Assembly: GCF_007856155.1 (NCBI RefSeq)
Contig: NZ_CP042266.1
Coordinates: 2,046,001-2,110,000 of the forward strand
Direction of reading: 5' to 3'
From: Streptomyces qinzhouensis
GTDB taxonomy: Bacteria; Actinomycetota; Actinomycetes; Streptomycetales; Streptomycetaceae
DNA length: 64,000 nucleotides
This document shows positions 33,960-42,389 of the stretch, in pieces (position 1 is the stretch's first letter; each line of letters opens with the position of its first letter). Below the pieces are notes generated by a model. The model was not told the DNA's origin, did no database searches, and saw only the letters and a program-made list of their open reading frames with translations. The translations under genes were made by a program, and so were the position numbers.

Positions 33960-35261
33960 GTGACTCCCTCCTCCCCCCAGAGCCCGCTGTGGCCGACCGC
34001 CCGCGCGCAGGCACGGCTCGTCCTCAGGGCCCTGCGCACACCGTCCCACCCGGCCACCCCGCTGCTCGGCGATTCCCCCCGGCGCTGGCTGCGCTACCTG
34101 CCGTACCTCGTGGTCACGGCCGCGGTCGCCGCCCTGCTGCCGGTCACCGTGAACGTGCTGACCACGGCCTACGGGCTCCAGGCCGACGCGGCCTGGCCGC
34201 TGGCCGTCGCCCAGACGGCACCGCTGCTGATGGCACCGACCCGGCCGCTGCAGGCCTGGTGGCTGGTTTTCACCGCGGACGTGATCGGTGCGGCGTCCCT
34301 CACCGGAGCGGACACCCTGGGCAGCCCGTGGCCCTGGCCCCCGCCGGTGGTCATCGGCTATCTGATCCTGATGGCCTTCCTCGGCCTGCGGGAGTCCCGC
34401 CCGGCCCTGATCGGGGTCTGGCTGACGACCGGAATCGCCGGATTCGCCTTCGAGCTGCTGCGCTCGGAACTCAGCGACGGCGTCTGGATGCTGCTGTTCA
34501 TCCTCTCCGGAGTGGTGCTCGTGGCCACCGGCGCACTGCGCGAACGCGGCGACGCCCAGCGGAAACTGGCCGCGCAGGAGAGCATCAGCGAGGCCGAGCG
34601 GGCGCAGCGCACCCTGCTGGAGGAGCGGACCCGGATCGCCCGGGAGCTGCACGATGTGGTCGCCCACCATATGTCCGTGATCACCGTGCAGGCCGACTCC
34701 GCGCCGTACCGGATCCCGGGGCTGCCGGAGCAGGCGCGCGAGGAGTTCGGGACGATCGCGGCGAGCGCCCGGGAGTCCCTGACCGAGATGCGGCGGCTGC
34801 TGTCGGTGCTGCGCAGCGCGGACACCGGGGGCGAGCTGGCGCCGCAGCCGGGGATCACCCGGGTACAGCAGCTGGTGGAGGCGACGGTACGGGCGGGGGT
34901 GCCCGCGGAGCTGTCGCTGAGCGTCGACCCGGCGCAGGTGCCGCAGGCGGTGGATCTGTCGGCGTACCGGATCGTGCAGGAGGCGCTGGCGAACGTGGTG
35001 CGGCACGCGCCGGGTGCGGTGACCCGGGTGTCGGTGGTGTCGGACGGGACGGATCTGACGGTCGTGGTCGTCAACGGGCCCGCCGAGTCCCGGGCGGAGC
35101 CGCTGGAAGCGGCGGGTACGGGCCATGGGCTGGTCGGCATGCGGGAGCGCGTACGGTTGACGGGCGGCACGCTGGACACCGGTCCGCTGCCGGACGGTGG
35201 CTTCCGGGTGGCCGCGCGTCTGCCGCTGACCGCGCCCGGGACGGCGGAGGAGACCGCGTGA
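33960..35261 (+). CDS. Sensor histidine kinase (HisKA_3 type)
   Basis: 433 residues from GTG. Six hydrophobic segments in the first ~190 residues with little outside the membrane, then RTLLEERTRIARELHDVVAHHMSVI with the phospho-acceptor His in RELHDVV. HATPase part: VQEALANVVRHAPGA (N box) and GHGLVGMRERVRLTGG (G2). This is an intramembrane-sensing kinase type. Its TGA overlaps the next gene's GTG, forming a coupled pair with the response regulator. Confidence 0.93.
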   Translation: MTPSSPQSPLWPTARAQARLVLRALRTPSHPATPLLGDSPRRWLRYLPYLVVTAAVAALLPVTVNVLTTAYGLQADAAWPLAVAQTAPLLMAPTRPLQAWWLVFTADVIGAASLTGADTLGSPWPWPPPVVIGYLILMAFLGLRESRPALIGVWLTTGIAGFAFELLRSELSDGVWMLLFILSGVVLVATGALRERGDAQRKLAAQESISEAERAQRTLLEERTRIARELHDVVAHHMSVITVQADSAPYRIPGLPEQAREEFGTIAASARESLTEMRRLLSVLRSADTGGELAPQPGITRVQQLVEATVRAGVPAELSLSVDPAQVPQAVDLSAYRIVQEALANVVRHAPGAVTRVSVVSDGTDLTVVVVNGPAESRAEPLEAAGTGHGLVGMRERVRLTGGTLDTGPLPDGGFRVAARLPLTAPGTAEETA

Positions 35262-35935
35262 CCATCCGGGTGATCATCGTCGACGACCAGGCCATGGTGC
35301 GGGCGGGTTTCGCGGCGCTGCTGTCCGCGCAGGCCGATATCGATGTCGTCGGGGAGGCCCCGGACGGCCGGGCGGGGGTGGACGTGGCCCGCTCCGTCCA
35401 CCCCGATGTGGTCCTCATGGACGTCCGGATGCCGGAGATGGACGGTCTGGCGGCGGCCCGGGCGATCCTGAACCCGCCGGTGGGCGGGACGCATGTGCCG
35501 AAGGTACTGATGCTGACCACCTTCGACGTGGACGACTATGTGTACGAGGCGCTGCGCGCCGGGGCGTCGGGCTTCCTCCTCAAGGACGCGCCCCCGGCGG
35601 ACCTGATCTCCGCGGTCCGGGTGGTCGCGGCGGGCGAGGCGCTGCTGGCGCCGTCGGTGACCCGCCGGCTGATCGCCGACTTCGCGGCCCAGCGGCCCGC
35701 GCCCCGCCGGGACCCCTCGCTCAGGCTGAAGGGGCTGACGCCGCGCGAGACGGAGGTGCTGGAGCTGATCGCGCGGGGACTGTCCAACCAGGAGATCGCG
35801 AGCCGGCTCGTCGTCGCCGAGCAGACGGTGAAGACCCATATCGGCCGGGTCCTGGCCAAACTGGACCTGCGGGACCGCGCCCAGGCGGTGATCTTCGCCT
35901 ACGAGTCGGGGCTGGTCCGCCCGGGCGGCGTGTAG
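35258..35935 (+). CDS. NarL/LuxR-family response regulator
   Basis: 225 residues from GTG overlapping the kinase stop (GTGA). Receiver with VDDQ, phosphoacceptor Asp in VVLMDVRMPEMDG (Asp54) and LKDAPP. LuxR HTH LTPRETEVLELIARGLSNQEIASRL...VKTHIGRVLAKL at about 158-210. Cognate partner of the kinase just upstream. Targets are not shown by the sequence; autoregulation via the direct repeats at 33894 is possible. Confidence 0.94.
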   Translation: MTIRVIIVDDQAMVRAGFAALLSAQADIDVVGEAPDGRAGVDVARSVHPDVVLMDVRMPEMDGLAAARAILNPPVGGTHVPKVLMLTTFDVDDYVYEALRAGASGFLLKDAPPADLISAVRVVAAGEALLAPSVTRRLIADFAAQRPAPRRDPSLRLKGLTPRETEVLELIARGLSNQEIASRLVVAEQTVKTHIGRVLAKLDLRDRAQAVIFAYESGLVRPGGV

Positions 35936-36062
35936 GCGCCGCGATTCCCCGGGGCGGGGGGCCGTGCCGCGCCGTGCCTCGGGGGCGCCGTGCCCGGTCC
36001 TGAGGCCCGGGGAGCGCCCGGCTGGGCGGGGGCCGTCCCCCGGCCACCCGCCGTGGGCGCTT

Positions 36063-36160
36063 ATCGCGCAGTTCCTCGCGCCCCTAAATGCCTCCGCCCT
36101 CAGGGCCCTGCATGCCTATCGCGCAGTTCCGCCCCCCACGGGAAGACCCCCAGCGTCCCT
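36063..36160. repeat. Two copies of the GCGCAGTTCC intergenic repeat
   Basis: ATCGCGCAGTTCCTCGCG plus CCCCT at 36063-36085, and a shorter copy at 36118-36138 followed by CGGGAAGACCCCCAGCGTCC. The same words recur at 52541, 52674 and inverted at 52770. The gap 35936-36234 holds nothing else I can support. Confidence 0.75.
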
Positions 36161-36234
36161 GAAGGCCCCCGCCTCGGGGCCTTCGTGGCCGCACGGAGCG
36201 CCTGGCAGTCCGGAGAAGCGGACGGGGGAAGGAA

Positions 36235-37137
36235 TCAGACGGCGCGCTTGCGGAACTGGTTGATCAGCGCCGCGTAGCTGTCGTTGGCGTGGCCGTCGGC
36301 GGCCGCGCGCTCGGCCAGGTCCAGGAAGAGCTTCGGCAGTTCGGTGTTGACGCCGAGCGCGTCGCTCTCGTGGAGCAGATGCTCCATCCCGCCCCGGTGG
36401 ACGGCAACAGTGGCATCGGTGGCCGGATAGTTGCCCTCGTCTATCTGCTGCGCGTACGCGGAGACATAGTCGGTCGTCACATTGATCGCGGTCCTGGCCA
36501 AGGGCGCGAAAGTCGTCGCCTTGACGTTCGCGGTGCCCAGCAGTGCGGCACCCTGCAGAAAGCCGTTCAGGACACCCCACATGATGCCCAGGATGGACAT
36601 GTCGTACAGGGCGGACAGGCCGTGGTCCTCGTCGAGGTAGACGGTTCCGGTCTCGCTGAGTACCTGCAGGGTGGCTTGGTGCACCTCGAAGGCGGCCTTC
36701 GAGCCGGAGTACAGGAGCGTGGCGTCGGCGGTGCCGATGGCCTGGGGAAGGGCGAGGATCGCCCCGTCGAGGTAGCTGCTGTCGAAATCGGCCGCCCACC
36801 GGGCGGCTTCGCGTGCCTGGGTGGAGCTGGAGGTGGTCAGGTTGAGGAGGGTACGGCCGGCCAGTGAGGAGCCGACCGGGTCCAGCAACGCGTACACGGC
36901 GTCGTAGTCCGAGACGCAGACGACGACGAGTGGGCTCGCCTCGACCGCGCTCTTGACCGAGTCGGCCAGGGTGGCGCCGTCGGCGACGAGATCGTCGGCC
37001 TTGGCGGCCGAGCGGTTCCAGACGGTGGTCGGGTGACCGTTCGCCAGGAAGGCCGCGGCCAGCGCGTGGCCCATCAGTCCCAGGCCGACGACGGTGACCG
37101 GCGTTCGCGAGGCGGAAGAGGCGGAAGAGGTGGACAT
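36235..37137 (-). CDS. Imine-reductase-like NAD(P)-dependent oxidoreductase
   Basis: 300 residues from the ATG at 37137 (GGAGCACGC-ATG). An upstream in-frame ATG at 37164 lies in an ACAGAC repeat and lacks a ribosome site. N-terminal Rossmann motif VVGLGLMGHALAAAFLANGH with WNRS after beta-2 (NADP preference), then the hydroxyacid-dehydrogenase C-terminal helices. The phrases LDGAILALPQAIGT and LYDMSILGIMWGVLNGF are typical of imine reductases, which reduce C=N bonds. Forms a unit with the SnoaL-like gene, although it lies downstream of it. Divergent TetR regulator. Confidence 0.85.
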   Translation of the reverse strand: MSTSSASSASRTPVTVVGLGLMGHALAAAFLANGHPTTVWNRSAAKADDLVADGATLADSVKSAVEASPLVVVCVSDYDAVYALLDPVGSSLAGRTLLNLTTSSSTQAREAARWAADFDSSYLDGAILALPQAIGTADATLLYSGSKAAFEVHQATLQVLSETGTVYLDEDHGLSALYDMSILGIMWGVLNGFLQGAALLGTANVKATTFAPLARTAINVTTDYVSAYAQQIDEGNYPATDATVAVHRGGMEHLLHESDALGVNTELPKLFLDLAERAAADGHANDSYAALINQFRKRAV

Positions 37138-37207
37138 GCGTGCTCCTGTGTCTGTGTCTGTCATGTGGTGTGGGCCACGGCGGGTGGCCGGCGGTGCCGC
37201 GGGGGCC

Positions 37208-37540
37208 TCAGGTGAAGAACCCGACGACGCTGCGAATCCGGCCCCCGGTGAACTCGACGACGTCGTAGCCGGTGGTGGCGGTGCCGAGTTTCCAGGTGAA
37301 CAGCGCGCGGTCGTGGTGGGCGCCGATCACGGTGCCGAGGGTGAACTCCAGATCGCCGAAACTCTGCCGGGCCCGGTCGATCACCTCGGACAGTTCGGCG
37401 TGCCCGCGCAGGCCCGCGTTGTGGGGGTCGGTGTAGAGGGAGTCCTCGGTGAAGACGGACTTCATCAGTTCCCTGCGAGCGGCGGCGTCCCGCTCGTTCC
37501 AGATGTCGAGGTAGGCGAGGATCACATCGGTGGTGCTCAC
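37208..37540 (-). CDS. SnoaL/NTF2-like protein
   Basis: 110 residues from the GTG at 37540, AAGGAG upstream. Cone-shaped NTF2 fold pattern: VILAYLDIWNERDAAARRELM, LYTDPHNAGLRGHAEL, FTLGTVIGAHHDRALFTWKLG. Such proteins act as ketosteroid-isomerase-like or hydrolase enzymes or bind small ligands. First gene of the minus-strand unit with the imine reductase and controlled by the divergent TetR. Confidence 0.87.
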   Translation of the reverse strand: MSTTDVILAYLDIWNERDAAARRELMKSVFTEDSLYTDPHNAGLRGHAELSEVIDRARQSFGDLEFTLGTVIGAHHDRALFTWKLGTATTGYDVVEFTGGRIRSVVGFFT

Positions 37541-37569
37541 TGGTCGACTCCTTGCCTGCCGTTTCATTT

Positions 37570-37584
37570 CTACACGGCGTGTAG
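37570..37584. promoter_or_regulatory. TetR operator palindrome CTACACGGCGTGTAG
   Basis: 7-bp arms around one base, midway between the SnoaL-like gene and the divergent TetR gene; a partial further half-site (GACGTAG) lies 9 bp on. TetR-type operators commonly have this size. TAAACT at 37616-37621 is the -10 of the leaderless TetR transcript. Confidence 0.7.
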
Positions 37585-37628
37585 AGATTGCACGACGTAG
37601 ATTAAACCAACTCTGTAAACTGTCAAGC

Positions 37629-38345
37629 GTGAGCGACCACACCACGAGCCGCCGCGACCGGCTGCGCGCCCAGACCAGCGCCGAAATCAAGGCGATCGCC
37701 ATGAAACTCATGGCGGACGGCGGTCCGAGCGCCATCTCGCTACGCGCCATCGCCCGCGAGATGGGCATGACGGCCGGCGCGATCTACAGCTACTTCGCCA
37801 CCCGCGACGACCTGATCACCACGCTCATCGGCGACGTCTACACCTCGGCGGTCGACGCCGCCGAGGCCGCCCGTGACGCGGTACCGGAAAGCGATCCGGG
37901 CGGCCGGATCCTGGCCTGGGCCGAAGCCATGCGCGACTGGGCGCTGGCCAACCCCCAGGGCTTCCGGCTGATCTACGGCGACCCGGTGCCCGGCTACCGC
38001 CCGCCCGCCGACGGCCCCGGCAACCAAGCCGAACTGCGCGCCTGCAACGGACTGGTCGGCCTCGTCGCCGCGGCCCGGCCGACGGTCCCGGCACTCCGGT
38101 CCGAGGGCCGTGCCTACCACTGGGACGACTTCGACCCGGACCTGGTAGCCCATGTCCGGAAGGACTTTCCGGATCTGCCACCGGCAGGCCTCGCGCTGAC
38201 GCTGAGTGTGTGGGGCCGCATGCACGGGCTCATGGCCCTGGAGATCTACGGCCATCTGCGCACCTTCATCCACGACCCGGCCACCGTCTACCGCGACGAG
38301 ATGCGCGACTTCACCGCCGCTCTCGGCCTCGGCCCCGGATCGTGA
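37629..38345 (+). CDS. TetR-family regulator (imine reductase locus)
   Basis: 238 residues from a GTG placed 7 nt after TAAACT. HTH: MADGGPSAISLRAIAREMGMTAGAIYSYFATRDDLI. The C-terminal WHG-like domain (PDLPPAGLALTLSVWGRMHGLMALEIYGHL) is the TetR_C_13 type. Diverges from SnoaL-like/imine reductase genes and likely represses them and itself through the palindrome at 37570. Last core gene before the accessory island. Confidence 0.92.
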   Translation: MSDHTTSRRDRLRAQTSAEIKAIAMKLMADGGPSAISLRAIAREMGMTAGAIYSYFATRDDLITTLIGDVYTSAVDAAEAARDAVPESDPGGRILAWAEAMRDWALANPQGFRLIYGDPVPGYRPPADGPGNQAELRACNGLVGLVAAARPTVPALRSEGRAYHWDDFDPDLVAHVRKDFPDLPPAGLALTLSVWGRMHGLMALEIYGHLRTFIHDPATVYRDEMRDFTAALGLGPGS

Positions 38346-38777
38346 CCGCGACCCGGGCTCGGCGGTACCTGCCGAACTGCCCGATTGGGTCTCTGACCTG
38401 CACTTTCACTTCTGCATGGGGCCTGACCTGCTGAAACTACATTCAGTAGTTGCCGAAGTTTCTCGGCGCCTTCCCGCTCCTAGTGCCCTGAATGTGCCCT
38501 CGGGCGAAGCCGTGATGGGGCTCAGATTTCACGGATACCACTGCGGGAGCGGTTGGGGCTCCGCTAGCCTGAGGTTCCAACGCTCCGAATCACCACCAAG
38601 CGCCTGCCCGAATCTCCCGAGGCGCCGGAACTCAGTAGTTCTGCCAGGGGTCCCTACCCAGGGAGAGCGCGGCACGAGCAAACCGCGCAGGACATCAGAC
38701 GAATTGGCCACAGTGAGGCCGCTTCCTCTGGTGCGCCTGCGCACCTGGGCAGCGGCCCAGGAACGGAAGGCTCGAAA
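38346..38777. other. Gene-free left edge of the accessory island
   Basis: No convincing gene. The sequence is noticeably less GC-rich and not codon-biased. It holds TCTCTGACCTGCA at 38390-38402, whose exact reverse complement lies at 47324-47336 just after the broken integrase. GGAAGG at the end (38763-38768) serves the next small gene. It looks like the scar of an integration or excision event. Confidence 0.45.
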
Positions 38778-38987
38778 ATGACTGCGCGGAATTGCAGGGG
38801 GCATTGGATCTCGATCGCGCTCCTCGTCGCGGCGGTACTCGGCATGGGCGCTGTCGCACTCACGCAGGCAAAAGGCTTCGGTCTGTTGGACAGTCTGAGC
38901 TGGGGAGCAGCGACCTTCTCCGGAAGTTTCTTCATCAACCTTGCCGTCGTTGATCGCCTGGGTCTGATTGATCGCAATGCGGACTAG
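38778..38987 (+). CDS. Small two-helix membrane protein
   Basis: 69 residues, ATG with GGAAGG about 9 nt upstream. Two hydrophobic segments (WISIALLVAAVLGMGAVAL and AATFSGSFFINLAVV) joined by a short loop, ending LGLIDRNAD. No family recognised. First gene of the island. Codon use is less biased than in flanking genes. Confidence 0.55.
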   Translation: MTARNCRGHWISIALLVAAVLGMGAVALTQAKGFGLLDSLSWGAATFSGSFFINLAVVDRLGLIDRNAD

Positions 38988-39183
38988 AGGCGCTTCTGCT
39001 GGCCCCCGCCTGGATCGCTGCTGGCCCCGTGACGAGGCACCATCCTCTGTTGGGTGACCTTCTTGGCTGTGGAGAAGCTCGGGGCAGCGCACCTTCGTGT
39101 GAGGCCGGAGGGAATGCAGTGCCCGGCTTGATGAGTGGGCCTAGGGTGGGCGACTGTTCGGCAGGGACGGAGTTCCCGGTCAG

Positions 39184-40464
39184 ATGCGGCACGCCCGGGA
39201 GGGCACATTGGGGTACCTGCGGCTGCTGCGGCAGCGGCCCGTGCTGGTCCTGTGGCTGGCGCAGAGTTTGTCCGTCCTCGGGGATCGCCTCTATGCCCTC
39301 GCGGTCATGTGGGTCGTCTACGCCGCGACGGGCTCGGCGTCACTCATGGGCTTGGTCGCCGTGGCTGAGTCGCTGCCGTACATCGCCCTCGGCGCCGTGG
39401 GCCGGCGGATCGTCTCCCGCTTCTCCTCGTACCAGGCACTCGCATGGGTCGACGGGGCGCGGGCAGCGGTCGCGGTCGCGCTGCCGTTCCTGTGGTCGCC
39501 CGACGCTCGGGGCATCGCTCTGCTGCTCGCCGGTGTGCTGCTCCTCGGCGCGCTCGGGGCGCTGTTCGATCCCAACCTCGGCGCCCTGGTGCCCGATCTC
39601 GTCGAGCCCGAGCGGGTGCAGCAGATCACGGGTCTCCTCGACCTGACGGGCCGCATCGCCCGTATCGCGGGCCCGGCCAGCATCGGCCTACTGCTCCTCT
39701 TCGTCTCCGAGGTGCAGCTCTTCGCCTTGAACGGCGCGACGTTCGCTGTGTCCGCCGTGGCGCTGCGCTGGCTGGCTCGCCGCTACGCGACCTCGGCAGG
39801 CGAAGCTGCCGAGCGCCCTGGGGGTAGGGCACGGTCGTCCGTCCCGGCGGGGCCGGTGCTGCGTGAGCACCCGCTGGTCGGACTGGCGATCGGCCTGCAC
39901 GGGGTAGCCCTGTTCTGCTCGGCCGTGACTGCCATCGGCATGCCGGCCCTGCTCGCCACCCGGTACGGGGCGGGCGCCGCGGTGTACGGACTCGTCACGG
40001 CGGCCGTGGGCGTCGGGGCGCTGCTCGGTAATCCCCTCGCGAGCAACCGGCGGTCGGGCGGCTGGCTGATCGTCTACTGCGGTGCGTGGGCTCTACAGGG
40101 CGCGGCGACCGCCTGCATGGGTCTGGTGCTCGACCTGCCCGCTCTGCTCCTGCTCGCCCTGCTGACGGGCATCGTCACCCCGGCTACGAGCGTCACCCTG
40201 CGCGCGCACCTCGGCACGTTCGCCCCGGCGGAACGGCTGCGCCTGATGTCCGTCGATCAGACGATCATCCGGGCCGGCGGCACGGCCGGAATGCTGGTTC
40301 TGCCATTTCTCGTTGATGTCTCCCCACGGCTTGCGTTCGGCGTGGGCGGCGGGACGGTCGTGCTCTCAGCTCTCATCGCGCTGCTCGTTGCCCGTCGACT
40401 GCGGCGCGAGCGGGCCCAGGCTGTGCCGTCGGGTCAACGCGGGGATGCCGTCGTCATCGACTAG
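39184..40464 (+). CDS. MFS exporter (EntS/macrolide-efflux-like, 12 TM)
   Basis: 426 residues, twelve hydrophobic segments. The opening LWLAQSLSVLGDRLYALAVMWVVYAATGSASLMG is the pattern of the MFS_3/EntS-like group, followed by a motif-A-like GRRIVSRFSS. Members export siderophores, macrolides or peptides. It lies at the edge of the island and might serve the dioxygenase operon, but no direct link is visible. Confidence 0.88.
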   Translation: MRHAREGTLGYLRLLRQRPVLVLWLAQSLSVLGDRLYALAVMWVVYAATGSASLMGLVAVAESLPYIALGAVGRRIVSRFSSYQALAWVDGARAAVAVALPFLWSPDARGIALLLAGVLLLGALGALFDPNLGALVPDLVEPERVQQITGLLDLTGRIARIAGPASIGLLLLFVSEVQLFALNGATFAVSAVALRWLARRYATSAGEAAERPGGRARSSVPAGPVLREHPLVGLAIGLHGVALFCSAVTAIGMPALLATRYGAGAAVYGLVTAAVGVGALLGNPLASNRRSGGWLIVYCGAWALQGAATACMGLVLDLPALLLLALLTGIVTPATSVTLRAHLGTFAPAERLRLMSVDQTIIRAGGTAGMLVLPFLVDVSPRLAFGVGGGTVVLSALIALLVARRLRRERAQAVPSGQRGDAVVID

Positions 40465-40483
40465 GTCGCGGCATGCATTCCCG

Positions 40484-40747
40484 ATGTTCCGCCGTCGTGG
40501 CCCCCGCGTGCATGGATTCGGTGTTGATCCCGACGCTGCGTGGATGCTGCAATCGGCTGCCCAGGACTTGCGCGGCCTTGAGGACAGCGCTGGCACTCTT
40601 CGGTCAGCTGCCGACAAGCTGCGGGGGCTGGAGGACTCGGCGAACACACTACGTGACGCTGCCGAAGAACTCGCAGGGTCAGCGCATCTGATTGAACAGT
40701 TGACGTACGCGGCCAAGCAACTGCGCAGTGCGCGAGGTGACTACTAG
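40484..40747 (+). CDS. Small coiled-coil repeat protein
   Basis: 87 residues from the ATG at 40484. A 15-residue repeat (LRGLEDSAGTLRSAA / LRGLEDSANTLRDAA / weaker third) gives an amphipathic helix. No strong ribosome site, but a hairpin terminator follows directly, which supports expression. Unknown family. Confidence 0.45.
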   Translation: MFRRRGPRVHGFGVDPDAAWMLQSAAQDLRGLEDSAGTLRSAADKLRGLEDSANTLRDAAEELAGSAHLIEQLTYAAKQLRSARGDY

Positions 40748-40760
40748 AGGGCACGACGGA

Positions 40761-40799
40761 TCTCGGCCCCCGTCGGCTGCACTGCGACGGAGGCCGAGA
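40761..40799. terminator. Bidirectional terminator hairpin
   Basis: 15-bp arms (40761-40775 with 40785-40799, one mismatch) between the convergent coiled-coil gene and the 40840 gene. Confidence 0.7.
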
Positions 40800-40839
40800 C
40801 TGCGAATCTCTGTGGCACGCGGCTGTCCGGTGCTCGCTT

Positions 40840-41292
40840 CTAGAGAGACGCGCCCTCCGGCTTCCACTCGGCCGCGTCGAGCGCGAGCCAGTGCTCGACG
40901 GTCACGTTCTCGAACGGGACGCCGATCTCCTGGTAGATGCGGGTGTGCATGGCGCCGAACCAGGCACCCCGACGGTCGTCGAAGAACGCGCGGTCGTACC
41001 AGGCGACGCCCAGCAGGACCGTCCCGCCGCCGTTCTCGTTGTCCGGGTCGGCCTCGAAGTACGTGCACTCCCAGTCCCAGAGCATCTGCTCGTCGGGGCG
41101 GGAGCGCAGCCGCTCGTCGCTGGCGCGCAGGTGCTCGATGCACCGCTCGACGGTCGCAGCATCGGGGCAGTAGTACCGGCAGTCGCTGAACGCCACGACG
41201 CTCTTGCTGCCGCGCCGGGCGGGGTCGACGTCCTCGCCGGTGAGCACCCGGACACGGGTGATCGGCGGAGCGCTGGTTTCGAGGATGGTCAC
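40840..41292 (-). CDS. Conserved-looking protein of unknown function in the dioxygenase operon
   Basis: 150 residues from the GTG at 41292, GAGGAG upstream. Acidic and aromatic-rich: FSDCRYYCPDAATVERCIEHL, DWECTYFEADPDNENGGGTVLLGVAWYDRAFF, WFGAMHTRIYQEIG. Five cysteines, no classic metal motif. Downstream (47 bp) of the dioxygenase and probably co-transcribed with it. I do not recognise the family. Confidence 0.7.
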   Translation of the reverse strand: MTILETSAPPITRVRVLTGEDVDPARRGSKSVVAFSDCRYYCPDAATVERCIEHLRASDERLRSRPDEQMLWDWECTYFEADPDNENGGGTVLLGVAWYDRAFFDDRRGAWFGAMHTRIYQEIGVPFENVTVEHWLALDAAEWKPEGASL

Positions 41293-41339
41293 GGTGGTTC
41301 TCCTCTCGTTACCGATGGTGCGTTGCAGGTGGTGCGCGA

Positions 41340-42050
41340 TCACCAGCCCGACCCGGTCAACGGGTACAGGCTGGGGCTGTGGGCGCCGCTCGACCGGATG
41401 GCACCGGGAGCGACGTAGCGGATGTTCAGGCCGATCCGGGCGCCGGCGGTCGTGTTGCTGTCCGAGCGGTGCAGGAGTCGGACGTCCATCAGGCATGCCT
41501 GCCCGGCGTCGAACGGCAGCCATAGGCCGTGGTCGTGCGGTCCGTCGGGCATGCCCTGCACTCCGAGGGCTCTCCCTCGGCGGGCGCTGCTCACCTCACG
41601 GTCGTTGCTGAGGTAGCCGCTGGCGTATGAGCCAGGGATGACCTGCAAGCAGCCGTTTGCGGTGGTCGCGTCGGTAATGGCGAGCCAGGCCGCGACCGAG
41701 CGGGCGGGGTCGAGCTGCATCCGTCGGTTGGTGCCGTCCTGGTGCCAGGGCACGCGGAACTCACGGCCGGGCCACTTGATCATCAGAAAGGTGGTCTCGA
41801 CGGCGACCGCCTCGCCGATCGTCTCCTGCACGGCGGCAAGCAGTCCGGGGGCGCGTACCGCGTGCGCGGCCCACTCTGAGCGCAGGTGCGCGTCGAGCAC
41901 GACCTCGGTCCGCTCGGCCCGGTGCTCGGCGATGACCTCGGCCGCTCGGGCGTGGGCTCGGCTGTTGGTGTTCCACTCCAGCCCGGTCCGGTATCCGTCC
42001 TCGCCGAGCGGGCTCGGTCCCGTGTAGCTGATGGTGAGGGGCGCGCTCAT
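41340..42050 (-). CDS. Phytanoyl-CoA-dioxygenase-like Fe(II)/2-oxoglutarate oxygenase
   Basis: 236 residues. The facial triad is visible as WHQDG (His103, Asp105) and LLHRSD (His194), with Arg205 (GARIGLNIRYV) placed to bind 2-oxoglutarate. Family members hydroxylate or halogenate small molecules, lipids or carrier-bound amino acids. Its ATG overlaps the stop of a 55-residue Cys-rich gene by one base, so the two are translated together. Part of a minus-strand operon diverging from XRE/TPR-GNAT. Confidence 0.87.
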   Translation of the reverse strand: MSAPLTISYTGPSPLGEDGYRTGLEWNTNSRAHARAAEVIAEHRAERTEVVLDAHLRSEWAAHAVRAPGLLAAVQETIGEAVAVETTFLMIKWPGREFRVPWHQDGTNRRMQLDPARSVAAWLAITDATTANGCLQVIPGSYASGYLSNDREVSSARRGRALGVQGMPDGPHDHGLWLPFDAGQACLMDVRLLHRSDSNTTAGARIGLNIRYVAPGAIRSSGAHSPSLYPLTGSGW

Positions 42051-42217
42051 CAGGCTTCGCCCTTCGGCCGGCAGCGGGTGCACTGGCAGGGCGGGAAGCC
42101 GAGGGAGTTCATGGGCGGGCTGTCCCGGACCCCGGGCCCGACGACCACCTCGGCACGCTCGTGGACGATCTCTCCCGTCTGGCCGTTGACGTCGTACACG
42201 CGAATGGTCATGGGCAT
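42050..42217 (-). CDS. 55-residue Cys-rich small protein coupled to the dioxygenase
   Basis: Starts at the ATG at 42217 (MPMTIRVYDV) with GGGAG upstream, and ends in TGA that shares one base with the dioxygenase ATG. The first half is beta-rich and acidic (VNGQTGEIVHERAEVVVGPG). The C-terminal part has NSLGFPPCQCTRCRPKGEA, a C-x-C-x2-C motif. Could be a tiny metal-binding protein or a substrate peptide for the oxygenase. No family known to me. Confidence 0.65.
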   Translation of the reverse strand: MPMTIRVYDVNGQTGEIVHERAEVVVGPGVRDSPPMNSLGFPPCQCTRCRPKGEA

Positions 42218-42300
42218 GCGCACTCCCGCTGCTCAAGGGCGTTGTGGTTCGGTGTGTCACCAGTGCACCGCTTGAGAGGGCGTCATGGGCGAGTGGGCAC

Positions 42301-42373
42301 CGGACGTTTGGGCGGACGTTTCCGCGCCCGAGTCCGGGGGCCAGATCGCTACGGTGGGTGCACGACCCGTAGC
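42301..42373. promoter_or_regulatory. Candidate operators of the divergent XRE/TPR promoter
   Basis: Direct repeat CGGACGTTT (42301-42309 and 42313-42321, 12-bp spacing) and inverted repeat GCTACGG...CCGTAGC (42348-42354 with 42367-42373). The second lies 17 bp before the XRE start, so the regulator may repress itself. Confidence 0.5.
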
Positions 42374-42389
42374 TGCGAGGGGGAAGCGC

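Noticed and set aside
38346..38777. tRNA or small RNA at the island edge
   Set aside because: No cloverleaf or strong terminator found on reading both strands.
38529..39092. 187-codon minus-strand frame in the island edge
   Set aside because: No codon bias, no ribosome site, overlaps a better-supported small membrane-protein gene.
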